Below are positions 17,343 to 26,229 of a stretch of DNA of 64,000 nucleotides, in pieces (positions within the stretch are counted from its first letter, which is position 1; each line of letters begins with the position of its first letter). The stretch comes from Parerythrobacter lacustris (GTDB lineage: Bacteria; Pseudomonadota; Alphaproteobacteria; Sphingomonadales; Sphingomonadaceae). Where the stretch lies: positions 310,001-374,000 of the forward strand of contig NZ_JANKHH010000007.1 of assembly GCF_024626475.1 (NCBI RefSeq), in the 5' to 3' direction. The position numbers and the translations under genes were made by a program. The notes beneath the pieces are model-generated. The model was not told the DNA's origin and did not search any database. It saw only the letters and a program-made list of their open reading frames with translations.

Positions 17343-18449
17343 ATGACTGAACCCGACGATCTCCTGCCCGAAGGCCTCGAAGACCGGCTGCCGCGCGAAG
17401 CGGCGGTGCTCACCCGTGCGATGCGCGAGGCGCTGCGCGTGCTCGACAGTCACGGTTACGACCGGGTGCGCCCGCCGCTGGTTGAATTCGAGAGGAGCCT
17501 CGCGGGGCGGATGGAAGGTGTGCGCGCACAGCGCATGTTCCGCTTCGTCGACCCGCACAGCCTGCGCACCCTCGCGCTGCGCAGCGACATCACCCCGCAG
17601 ATCGGCCGCATCGCCGCGACCAGCATGGCCGCCGCGCCGCGCCCGTTGCGGCTGGCCTATGCGGGCGACACGGCGGTGATCCGCTCCGACCAGCTCGACC
17701 CTTCGCGCCAGCGCCTGCAACTGGGCGGCGAACTGATCGGCAGCGACGGCGCGGCGGCGGCGGGCGAGATCGCGCTGGTGGCGATCGAAGCGCTTGAAGC
17801 GGCGGGCGCGAACAACATTCTGATCGACCTGACCCTGCCTGACCTGGTGGACACGCTGGCGGCCAAGGCTCTCCCGCTTGCACCTGACCAGATCGACGCG
17901 GTCCGCCGCGAACTCGACACCAAGGATGCGGGCGGGCTCAAGGCGGTGGGCGGCGAAGCTTACCTGCCGCTGCTCTATGCCGCCGGGCCGTTTGGCGAGG
18001 CGATCGAGAAGCTCGCGGCGATCGATGCAGGCGGAGCGCTTGCCAGCCGGATCGAAGGGTTGCGCGCCATCGCTGCGCGCATCGGCAATCGGGCGCGGAT
18101 CACGCTCGACCCGTCGGAACGCCACGGCTTCGAATACCAGAGCTGGTTCGGCTTCACCCTCTACGCCGAAGGCATTCGCGGCGCGCTGGGGCGGGGCGGC
18201 ACTTACACGATCTCGGGCAGCGGCGAAGTCGCTACCGGCTTCACCCTCTATTGCGACCGGCTGGTCGATGCGGTGGGAGCGGACGAACGCGCGCGCACAG
18301 TCTACCTTCCGCTCGGCCACGACTACGCAGTTGCCGCCCGGCTGCGCGCCGAAGGATGGCGCACCGTCGCGGCGTTGACGGGTGAGGAGGATGCCGCTGC
18401 GCTGGGCTGCACCCACCGGCTCGATCAGGGAAAGCCGGTCACGCTCTAG
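17343..18449 (+). CDS. hisZ: ATP phosphoribosyltransferase regulatory subunit
   Basis: This 368-residue catalytically inactive class II HisRS-like protein partners with a short HisG in the first step of histidine synthesis. The N-terminal DLLPEGLEDRLPREA and LALRSDITPQIGRIA segments match class II motif regions, and the C-terminal GRGGTYTISGSG is the HisZ version of the HisRS binding loop. The anticodon-binding domain is missing, as expected. The ATG at 17343 is chosen; the 18 residues upstream in frame derive from the family C repeat. It shares CTAG with the convergent esterase gene. hisG is not in the window. Confidence 0.88.
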   Translation: MTEPDDLLPEGLEDRLPREAAVLTRAMREALRVLDSHGYDRVRPPLVEFERSLAGRMEGVRAQRMFRFVDPHSLRTLALRSDITPQIGRIAATSMAAAPRPLRLAYAGDTAVIRSDQLDPSRQRLQLGGELIGSDGAAAAGEIALVAIEALEAAGANNILIDLTLPDLVDTLAAKALPLAPDQIDAVRRELDTKDAGGLKAVGGEAYLPLLYAAGPFGEAIEKLAAIDAGGALASRIEGLRAIAARIGNRARITLDPSERHGFEYQSWFGFTLYAEGIRGALGRGGTYTISGSGEVATGFTLYCDRLVDAVGADERARTVYLPLGHDYAVAARLRAEGWRTVAALTGEEDAAALGCTHRLDQGKPVTL

Positions 18450-19492
18450 CGGGCAAACACCCGCTTCAGCCACGAATCGACCACCGCTGTCGCCGGATAG
18501 TCGGGATCGCCGAGCTTGCGGTTGATCTCCATATGGCCGCGCAGCCCTTCGCCCTCGAACTCGCGCCGCTCGACATTGGTACCCGCCGCCTGCAGCGCAG
18601 CCTCCAGTCCTTTCGCCTGCCGCACACCGTCCTGCCGCTGGACATGGATCAGCAGGAAATTGGGCGCGTTCGGAGCAGCGGCGTGGCGGGTGGGGGACAA
18701 TGCCTTCTGCCGTTCGGGATCGGTGCCGAAGGCCTGTTGGTAGGTGTCACCAAGCAGCATCGCGTTCTCGCCCATTTGTGACGGCACATCATAGGCCGCG
18801 CCATCGTTGGGCAGCACACCGGCGATGTGAGACAGCTTGAGATCATGCACCGCAAGATACTGCGGATCGGTGCCCACCAGCGCGACGAGATGTGCGCCCG
18901 CGCTGTGCCCGACGAGAACGATTCGTTCCGGATCGATGCCGAGCGCTTTCGCATTGGTGCGAAAGTGGGCAAATGCTGCAGCGACATCGGCGGCTTGTTG
19001 TTCGACCGTGGCATCGGGCACCAGACGGTAGTTGGCAGAGGCCACCGCATATCCCGCCGCCTGCCAGTGAGGAAGCATGGCGGATGTCGCCATCATCTGC
19101 TTGTCGCCGCGCTTCCACCCGCCGCCATGGACGAACAACACCAGCGGTGCCTTGTCGCCGCTGCCGCGCCAGAAGTCCGTCTTCTGCAGGGCTGCGGAGC
19201 CGTAAGCGACTTCTTGCGCGCCTGACACATCGCGATCCTGCGCGCTTGCGCGATTCCCGATACGATCGCCGACCTGCCGCTGCTGCATCCTTTCGCGCAG
19301 CTCGCCGCGACACTTCTCGCTCAACTCGCTGGCATTCTCGCGCAGGCAGTCGCGCAGTTGTGCGCGGTTGCCGCCGCACAGCTGGCGAATTTCCTGCCGG
19401 CATTCGCGCGGCAGGCGGTCCTGTGCACTGGCGACCGAAACTCCGATCAGGGCTATGGCCCCGGCTCCCATGACCAAAGCAAGCTTGCGCAT
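18446..19492 (-). CDS. secreted alpha/beta-hydrolase (esterase) with N-terminal Cys-rich domain
   Basis: This 348-residue exported protein has a signal peptide (LVMGAGAIALIGVSVASA). A short cysteine-spaced segment follows (ECRQEIRQLCGGN, then DCLRENASELSEKC), resembling Cys-rich repeat modules. An esterase/lipase domain comes next, with the oxyanion HGGGW motif, nucleophile elbow GHSAGAH and a late His in RGHMEINR. It is similar to BD-FAE or carboxylesterase type hydrolases. The substrate is unknown, and the fusion of the Cys-rich piece to an esterase is uncommon. The start MRKLAL gives the best signal peptide. Confidence 0.82.
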   Translation of the reverse strand: MRKLALVMGAGAIALIGVSVASAQDRLPRECRQEIRQLCGGNRAQLRDCLRENASELSEKCRGELRERMQQRQVGDRIGNRASAQDRDVSGAQEVAYGSAALQKTDFWRGSGDKAPLVLFVHGGGWKRGDKQMMATSAMLPHWQAAGYAVASANYRLVPDATVEQQAADVAAAFAHFRTNAKALGIDPERIVLVGHSAGAHLVALVGTDPQYLAVHDLKLSHIAGVLPNDGAAYDVPSQMGENAMLLGDTYQQAFGTDPERQKALSPTRHAAAPNAPNFLLIHVQRQDGVRQAKGLEAALQAAGTNVERREFEGEGLRGHMEINRKLGDPDYPATAVVDSWLKRVFAR

Positions 19493-19707
19493 ATCCGGCT
19501 TCCCCGATTGTCTGTGCCCCGTATTTCCCGGACGAGAGGCCAAGGTCCAGTCGCGAAATGTCGCAGCTGGCCCGCTTGACTCGGCCCCGCCGCACCCTCT
19601 AACCCGCGCCGCGCATCCGGAGCCGTGCCGCTCCGCCCGTTCCGTCCCGAGGTCGAGTCCTGTCGAAGGGCCTTGCGGATCATCCCGGCAGGGGAAAAGG
19701 TGTATCC

Positions 19708-20997
<1,290 letters not shown>

Positions 20998-21017
20998 TGG
21001 CAATCCACTTGCGCCCG

Positions 21018-21099
21018 TGCTTCGACAGGCTCAGCACGAACGGATGAAGGATGTGGCTAACACCGCGAGAACCCCGATCGGCCTGAGCCTGTCGAAGGC
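21018..21099. repeat. palindromic repeat, family C, overlapping the transpeptidase 5' end
   Basis: CTTCGACAGGCTCAGCACGAAC and CCTGAGCCTGTCGAAGG are inverted around about 40 bases. The right arm is translated as LSLSK in the transpeptidase signal region if the 21044 start is used. Confidence 0.85.
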
Positions 21100-21580
21100 C
21101 ATGCTTGGAACTATCGTCTTGCTGGCCGCCTGCGCCCCGGTCGAACGCGCGCCGCTGACCGGTCAGGCCGATTTCGTGCGGGTCGACAAGTCCGACCGGA
21201 CGCTTACGCTCTTTCGCGATGGTCGCGTGCTTCGCGAATACACCGGGTTCGCGCTGGGCGACGCGCCGGAAGGGCACAAGCAATTCGAGGGTGACGAGCG
21301 CACGCCGGAGGGGCGCTACACCATCGACACGCGCAACCCGGCGAGTGCCTACCATCTGAGCCTGCGCGTCTCCTATCCGAACGACACCGACCGCGCTTTC
21401 GCCGAGACACAAGGCCGTTCGCCCGGCGGCGACATCTTCATCCATGGCCAACCCAACGCTTCGCCGATCGAGCGATTGCCGGGCGACTGGACAGATGGCT
21501 GCATCGCAGTGTCCGACGCCGAAATGGACGAACTTTGGGGTGCCATCGCCGACGGCACCCCAATCGAGATTGTGCCCTAG
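21044..21580 (+). CDS. L,D-transpeptidase (YkuD family), probable lipoprotein
   Basis: This 178-residue periplasmic protein would cross-link peptidoglycan stems or attach proteins to them. The YkuD domain includes DKSDRTLTLFRDGRVLREY, the HGQPN motif and catalytic Cys in TDGCIAVSDAEMDEL. LLAAC forms a lipobox, so the protein is probably lipidated. Start choice is uncertain: 21044 gives a basic n-region partly encoded by a repeat, while ATG 21101 gives a very short signal with no charge. Its TAG is the left half of the CTAG into which a MITE has inserted. Confidence 0.85.
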   Translation: MKDVANTARTPIGLSLSKAMLGTIVLLAACAPVERAPLTGQADFVRVDKSDRTLTLFRDGRVLREYTGFALGDAPEGHKQFEGDERTPEGRYTIDTRNPASAYHLSLRVSYPNDTDRAFAETQGRSPGGDIFIHGQPNASPIERLPGDWTDGCIAVSDAEMDELWGAIADGTPIEIVP

Positions 21581-21848
21581 GGTCAGGACCTATTAGTCGC
21601 ACAGGCGTGGCGTCAAAATGACGATGATATCGGGCGGAACTGCCCGCCGGGAAGGCTGGTTGCCTTTCCAAGGGCAGTTGTGATCGAGATCGAAGTCATT
21701 TTGACGTCCCGAAGGGACTTGACCAATTGGCCCCGTTGCAGCGTCGCAGAAGCTTGAAAATGCGCCGCATTTCCTGCGCTCCCGCTCCTCGCTACAGGGC
21801 CAATTGCTTCAAACCACGCTCTGCGCGACTAATAGGTCCTGACCCTAG
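21577..21848. mobile_element. 272-bp MITE-like element with 24-bp perfect inverted ends and CTAG duplication
   Basis: Bases 21577-21600 and 21825-21848 are exact inverse complements over 24 bp; the outermost four bases at each end are CTAG. Removing the element and one CTAG restores a single CTAG that ends both flanking convergent genes. The inferred structure is therefore a 20-bp terminal repeat (GGTCAGGACCTATTAGTCGC) plus a CTAG target duplication. A second internal inverted pair (CGTCAAAATGAC at 21611-21622, GTCATTTTGACG at 21695-21706) is present. There is no transposase. End sequence and CTAG target resemble the IS5 group, which would supply transposase in trans (inference). Confidence 0.85.
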
Positions 21849-22240
21849 CCCTTCTCACCGTCACCCTGCTGCTGGAGCATCGCGACCTGCACCTGCAGCC
21901 GCTTCACCTCGCGCAGGATGGTGAGCATGTTCATCCGTTCGAACATCCACTGCTTGATGAAACCGAGCATGGTCAGCACCATCAGCAGCACGATTGCCCA
22001 GATTGTATGCTCTTCGGCGTTGCCGCCGTGCATGGTCTGGATCACCTGCCACCCCACGGCGAGCATGATGATGCCGAAGGCGACGGCGATGGCGAAGGCG
22101 AACTTCGCCCAACCGCCCATCGGGCCTTGCCAGCTGTCGCCGATCTGGCGGAACAGGCCGCGGTCTTCTTCCAGGCTGGCGAGGAACGCCTTGTCGTCCT
22201 CGTCCAGTGCGCCGCGGATGCGGTCGTCGATATCGGTCAT
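21845..22240 (-). CDS. DUF6768 membrane protein, partner of the adjacent ECF sigma factor
   Basis: This 131-residue protein has a charged cytosolic N-terminus (MTDIDDRIRGALDEDDKAFL). Two transmembrane helices follow (about residues 46-68 and 80-97), and then a C-terminal amphipathic segment RMNMLTILREVKRLQVQVAML likely to be coiled coil. The start overlaps the sigma factor stop as ATGA, so the two are made together. DUF6768 proteins beside ECF sigma genes are recurrent; a role in sigma control is inference. It lacks the zinc motif of classical anti-sigma factors. Its stop is the right-hand copy of the duplicated CTAG. Confidence 0.78.
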   Translation of the reverse strand: MTDIDDRIRGALDEDDKAFLASLEEDRGLFRQIGDSWQGPMGGWAKFAFAIAVAFGIIMLAVGWQVIQTMHGGNAEEHTIWAIVLLMVLTMLGFIKQWMFERMNMLTILREVKRLQVQVAMLQQQGDGEKG

Positions 22241-22812
22241 TGGGTGTCTCCTGTGGTGTCGTCGCCGAGCGCTTGCTTGAGCTGGCGGCGGGCGTGGAAA
22301 AGGCGCGATTTGGCGGTGCCCAAGGGTACGGCCTGCACCTCGGCGATTTCGGCAAGGGTCAGCCCCTCGACGAAGTGGAGATGGGCAGCGAGCCGGTGAT
22401 CGGGCGAGAGCGAAGCGAACGCCTGGCGGATCGCCAGTGCGTCGACCGGGGTGGATGCCGCTTCGATAGTGTCTACCTCGACCTCGCTCGACCGGCTTCG
22501 CGCAGCCGCCGTCTGGCGCAGGTCATCGACGCATTTGCGCCGCACTATGCCGAACGCCCACGGTGCGAAGCGCGCAGGTTCCCGCAACGTCGGCAAGCCG
22601 CGCCAGATCGCCAACCAGCTTTCCTGCGCCGCTTGCCGTGCCGCATCCCCGTCTCCCGTGAGCCGCCGCGCGGTGCGCAGCAGACGCGGATGCCAGCGAG
22701 CGGCCAGCCGATCGCCCGCCGCCCGGTCTCCGCCGAGCACGAGCGTAACGAGCAGTTCGTCGAACGCTGCCTCGGTCGAGAGGGTGGGATAGGGTGGTTT
22801 CGCTGCCATCAC
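22237..22812 (-). CDS. ECF-type RNA polymerase sigma factor
   Basis: This 191-residue protein has sigma region 2 (ARQAAQESWLAIWRGLPTL..FAPWAFGIVRRKCVDDLR) and region 4 (FASLSPDHRLAAHLHFVEGLTLAEIAEVQAVPLGTAKSRLFHARRQL), and lacks regions 1 and 3, as ECF factors do. It is co-translated with a DUF6768 membrane protein. ATG codons at 22812 and 22809 are both usable. The signal it answers to is unknown. Confidence 0.9.
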   Translation of the reverse strand: MMAAKPPYPTLSTEAAFDELLVTLVLGGDRAAGDRLAARWHPRLLRTARRLTGDGDAARQAAQESWLAIWRGLPTLREPARFAPWAFGIVRRKCVDDLRQTAAARSRSSEVEVDTIEAASTPVDALAIRQAFASLSPDHRLAAHLHFVEGLTLAEIAEVQAVPLGTAKSRLFHARRQLKQALGDDTTGDTQ

Positions 22813-22901
22813 CGGGTCAGTCGTCCGGATGGCACGATTGGTTCAATTGCGCTGTGCCGCCGAGACGAATTTCAACCGAATTCTTGACAAAGACCCTTTT
22901 T

Positions 22902-22916
22902 GTTCTACGTCTGTTC
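22902..22916 (+). promoter_or_regulatory. candidate LexA (SOS) box upstream of the winged-helix regulator
   Basis: GTTC-N7-GTTC (GTTCTACGTCTGTTC) matches the direct-repeat LexA operator known in Alphaproteobacteria. It lies 22 bases before the start codon and 12 bases downstream of a TTGACA (-35-like) at 22884-22889, the right place to block transcription. Confidence 0.55.
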
Positions 22917-22937
22917 AGGCTGAATAGGGAATCGAAC

Positions 22938-23927
22938 ATGCAGCAGGATTTCAGTTACGCGCCTGGTGGAGCAGTTGCCGAAGCGGCGAACGATCCGGCC
23001 GGTTTGCCGCTCGTCGTTTCGATTTTTGCCGACCGTGTGCAATTGCGCGACCTGATTGCCGAGGACGCGGCTTCGGTCGGGTTGCGGATTGGTCAGAGCG
23101 GTTCCGTAGCCGATTTGCTCGCGGGCGATGCCTGCGCGCTCGGCGATGTGGTGCTGCTCGATTGCCCGGATGCCAAGGGCGCGACGCTGGCGGCGCTGAC
23201 GCGGCTCGACATGCGCGTCGCGAAGTCTGGTGCGCGGCTGGTCGTGTCGACGTCGCTCGCATCGCTCGACGCAGTGTTCGGCTGTCTCGACCAGTCGAAG
23301 GCACACCTCCTGGTCGACCCGCGACGCGGCGAGCGTGTGATCGCCCTCGGCTCCCTGCTGGCCGGTCTGCCAGGTAAGCGCGTGCGCGAACTGGCGGAAG
23401 AGGACCGGCTGATGCTGCTGCGCCTGACCGAGCAGGTCGGGCAGATTGCGGAGCGCCTCGAACAGCTCGACCAGCGCGGATTGTCGGCCAGCGGCGGGGC
23501 GTTCCGCTTCGAATCGCCCGGCACCGACTACCGCGCCGAAGGCGACGGGACCGCCGGGCTGGTGCGGAGCAAGAAGCCGCCGCTGCCCGATCCCCGACTG
23601 GTCCGCCAGATCATCCGCCAGCGCCGGATGCGCGACATTTTCTTCGATGCCGAGCTGTTCGCCGATCCGGCATGGGACATGCTGCTCGACCTCACGGCGG
23701 CACGGGTCGAGCATGTCCGTGTCTCGGTCAGCTCGCTGTGCATTGCGGCCGCCGTGCCGCCGACCACCGCGCTGCGCTGGATCAACCAGATGGTCGAAGC
23801 GGGGCTGTTCGAGCGGGTTGAGGACGATACCGACCGGCGCCGCGTGTTCATCGGGCTGAGCGATCATGCGGCCAACGCCATGGCTGCCTATTTCGCAGCG
23901 CTGGAAGAAAAGCGGGCGGCGGCCTAG
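22938..23927 (+). CDS. winged-helix (MarR-like) transcriptional regulator with N-terminal receiver-like domain
   Basis: This 329-residue protein has an N-terminal alpha/beta domain (LPLVVSIFADRVQLRDLIAEDA, then GDVVLLDCPDAKG) resembling a response-regulator receiver without a clear phosphorylation pocket. A middle linker with a short coiled segment (LTEQVGQIAERLEQLDQR) follows. The C-terminal winged helix contains VSVSSLCIAAAVPPTTALRWINQMVEAGLFER and the wing DDTDRRRVFIGLS. It is probably a DNA-binding regulator that senses through protein contact rather than phosphorylation. A GTTC-N7-GTTC box precedes it, suggesting damage control. It shares CTAG with the convergent gene. Confidence 0.8.
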   Translation: MQQDFSYAPGGAVAEAANDPAGLPLVVSIFADRVQLRDLIAEDAASVGLRIGQSGSVADLLAGDACALGDVVLLDCPDAKGATLAALTRLDMRVAKSGARLVVSTSLASLDAVFGCLDQSKAHLLVDPRRGERVIALGSLLAGLPGKRVRELAEEDRLMLLRLTEQVGQIAERLEQLDQRGLSASGGAFRFESPGTDYRAEGDGTAGLVRSKKPPLPDPRLVRQIIRQRRMRDIFFDAELFADPAWDMLLDLTAARVEHVRVSVSSLCIAAAVPPTTALRWINQMVEAGLFERVEDDTDRRRVFIGLSDHAANAMAAYFAALEEKRAAA

Positions 23928-24706
23928 CTGCGGTTCGCCCGGCGCAGGACAATCGTGAGGCCGCTGTCCGGCATGGCATCGCAGGGCAGGGCGCGCCGCA
24001 CGGCATCGGCCCGGGCGCGGTTAAGGATCGCTGGCGGCACTTCCGGATCGTAAAGCAGCGTATCGGCCATTCCCAGCAGCCGCGCGTGCCGTAGGGTGAG
24101 GTCTTCGGGGTCTTCGCTGGTTAGCCGGATTTCGACGGTTTCGCCCGCCGATCCATCCCCTGCCTCCTCAAGCCAGTCGCCGATCCGGTCGGCGGATTCC
24201 GCGCACAACGGATCCAGTTCTCCGCCCCGGCCGAGCGCGATATCGAGCGCTTGCCGCCGCGCGCTCGCATCGGGAAAGCGGGTGCGAAGCTGCTCGCGCG
24301 CCGCTTCGAGGCCCGCCGCGAGCCTCCCGAGCGATTGCGGCAGCAGTTCCTCAAGCCGCAGCCGCAGTTGCTTCGCCAGCCCCGCCGACGCACCCGATGT
24401 GCCGATCGCGACGAGCACCGGATCGCGGTCGAGGATGCTCGGGGTGGTGAAATCGCACAACTCGGGGCGGTCGGCCACATTGACCAGCAAGCCCTTCGCC
24501 CTGAGCCGCCGCGCTGCCGCCTCCGCTTCCTTCGGGTCTTCCAGCGCGATAAAGGCGAGCGAGGCGTGATGCGCCTCGGGCTCGCCGCAGGGTATGCCGC
24601 CTGCGCGCTCGACCAGCCGGGTCTTGGCTTCGCCCATCGCGCCCTCACCCACCACCACCACCTTGCGGCCCGATATGCGGTGGAACAGCGGCAACGAGCG
24701 GATCAT
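23924..24706 (-). CDS. precorrin-2 dehydrogenase / sirohydrochlorin ferrochelatase (CysG N-domain protein)
   Basis: This 260-residue protein has the Met8/CysG N-terminal NAD-binding domain: LPLFHRISGRKVVVVGEGAMGEAKTR, NVADRPELCDFTTPSI and VLVAIGTSGASAGLAKQLR. This domain oxidises precorrin-2 and inserts iron to form siroheme. The last 60 residues (DLTLRHARLLGMADTLLYDP, then AILNRARADA) align by eye with the first 55 residues of SUMT but lack its GxGPGDP nucleotide loop, so they are a vestigial methyltransferase fragment. The true methyltransferase is CobA at 3305-4117. The start MIRSLPLF lies 7 bases after the end of lysA. Confidence 0.85.
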   Translation of the reverse strand: MIRSLPLFHRISGRKVVVVGEGAMGEAKTRLVERAGGIPCGEPEAHHASLAFIALEDPKEAEAAARRLRAKGLLVNVADRPELCDFTTPSILDRDPVLVAIGTSGASAGLAKQLRLRLEELLPQSLGRLAAGLEAAREQLRTRFPDASARRQALDIALGRGGELDPLCAESADRIGDWLEEAGDGSAGETVEIRLTSEDPEDLTLRHARLLGMADTLLYDPEVPPAILNRARADAVRRALPCDAMPDSGLTIVLRRANRS

Positions 24707-24713
24707 GCGCGGC

Positions 24714-25976
24714 TCACAGCAACCAGTCGGGCACGCGCTCGGCATCCATGATCGCGCCGGCATCGATACGGTCGGCGACCACCGCAAATCTGTCGTCGTC
24801 GACCAGAACCTCGGCAACGAAACCTCGAGAATTGTAGGAGCTCGCCATGGTCGCGCCATAGGCCCCGGCGGTGCGGAACACCGCCAGATCGCCCGACACC
24901 AGTGCGTCGCATTCGCGGTCGGTGGCGAAGGTGTCGCCGGTCTCGCAGATCGGGCCGACGATGTTCGCGGTCATCCGCTCGCCGCTCGGCGCGACCGCTT
25001 CGAAATCGTGCCATGCGCCATAGAGTGCCGGTCGCGCCAGGTCGTTCATCGCGGCATCGACGATCACGAAAGGCGGGCCGTTGCCGCCGCGCTTCATCCG
25101 GACCACGCGGGTCAGCAGCACGCCCGCATTGCCCGCGATGACGCGGCCCGGCTCGAAGATCAGCTTCACATCCCAGCCTGCCGTCGCGCGGGCAACCATT
25201 GCTCCGTATTCTGCGGGCGAGGGAAGCACCTCGCCCTTGCGATAGGGGACGCCCAATCCGCCGCCGAGATCGACGTGCGTGATCGGGTGACCCGCAGCGC
25301 GAAGGTCCGCAACCAGCGCGCCCACCTTGGCAAAGGCGGTTTCGAGCGGTTCGAGGTCGGCCAGCTGGCTGCCGATGTGGATCGCCACACCGCGCAGGTT
25401 CATGCCTTCCAGCGCGGCAAGCTCGGCAAAGGTTTCGCGCGCGCGCATCAGCGGCACGCCGAATTTGTTCTCCGCCTTGCCGGTCGAAATCTTGGCATGG
25501 GTTTTGGCATCGACGTCGGGGTTCACCCGCAGGCAGGCCTGTGCCTCGATGCCTCGCGATGCGGCGATTTCGGCCAGCTCGTAGCCTTCCTCGCGCGATT
25601 CGATATTGAACTGGCCGATCCGCTCGTCGAGCCCGAGTTGCAATTCCGCGCGGGTCTTCCCCACACCCGAGAACACGATCTTGTCCGGCGCGATGCCTGC
25701 GGCTAGCGCACGGCGCAATTCGCCGCCCGAAACGACGTCCGCGCCGAAGCCCTGCTTTTGCAGGACGTTGAGCACGGCGAGGTTGGGGTTCGACTTCACC
25801 GCGAAAGCGATCAAGGGATCACCCAAAGAAGCGAGCGCCTCGCTGAACACGCGCGCATGCCGTTCCAGCGTTGCGCGTGAATAGACATAGACCGGGGTGC
25901 CGACCTCTTCTGCGATGCGCGGCAGCGGAACATCCTCGGCATAGAGCACGCCGTCCTTGAGTGCGAAATGATCCAT
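24714..25976 (-). CDS. lysA: diaminopimelate decarboxylase
   Basis: This 420-residue PLP enzyme of the alanine racemase/ODC fold III group makes the last step of lysine synthesis. The cofactor lysine is in FAVKSNPNLAVL, the glycine-rich phosphate site in HVDLGGGLGVPY, and substrate/cofactor residues in FEPGRVIAGNAG and CETGDTFA. The start MDHFALKDG is chosen; upstream frame is intergenic. It follows the LptM-like lipoprotein and argH in the order seen in many proteobacteria. Confidence 0.96.
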   Translation of the reverse strand: MDHFALKDGVLYAEDVPLPRIAEEVGTPVYVYSRATLERHARVFSEALASLGDPLIAFAVKSNPNLAVLNVLQKQGFGADVVSGGELRRALAAGIAPDKIVFSGVGKTRAELQLGLDERIGQFNIESREEGYELAEIAASRGIEAQACLRVNPDVDAKTHAKISTGKAENKFGVPLMRARETFAELAALEGMNLRGVAIHIGSQLADLEPLETAFAKVGALVADLRAAGHPITHVDLGGGLGVPYRKGEVLPSPAEYGAMVARATAGWDVKLIFEPGRVIAGNAGVLLTRVVRMKRGGNGPPFVIVDAAMNDLARPALYGAWHDFEAVAPSGERMTANIVGPICETGDTFATDRECDALVSGDLAVFRTAGAYGATMASSYNSRGFVAEVLVDDDRFAVVADRIDAGAIMDAERVPDWLL

Positions 25977-25987
25977 GGGCTCTTGCG

Positions 25988-26227
25988 CTATTCGGGGGGT
26001 GGAAGGTCGAACGGATCGTCCTCGCGCTCTTCGGAGCGGCGGCGCAATTCGACGCTGCGTTCGGGTGCGGCCTGCGCTTCGCGTTCGAGCAGTTCGTCGG
26101 CCGTGGCGGGCGCATCCGCCCCGGTTGGGGCGACCGGAAGCGACTCGCCCGGATAGGTTTCGAGCGGCGCTCGCTGACCGCAGGCGGCCAGCGCAGCGAG
26201 GATGGCGAGGAGGACGAACTTGCGCAT
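25988..26227 (-). CDS. small lipoprotein, LptM-like, between argH and lysA
   Basis: This 79-residue protein has a lipoprotein signal (KFVLLAILAALAAC) with mature sequence CGQRAPLETYPGES. The CG-Q/L-x-PL pattern after the lipidated Cys and the position between argH and lysA match the LptM/YifL group, which helps the LptD outer-membrane translocon mature. The acidic, Arg-rich tail is longer than in enterics. Assignment rests on short sequence plus synteny. Confidence 0.7.
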   Translation of the reverse strand: MRKFVLLAILAALAACGQRAPLETYPGESLPVAPTGADAPATADELLEREAQAAPERSVELRRRSEEREDDPFDLPPPE

Positions 26228-26229
26228 GG

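Noticed and set aside
23924-24706. Full-length CysG (methyltransferase plus dehydrogenase)
   Set aside because: The C-terminal methyltransferase is only a 60-residue fragment without the SAM loop.
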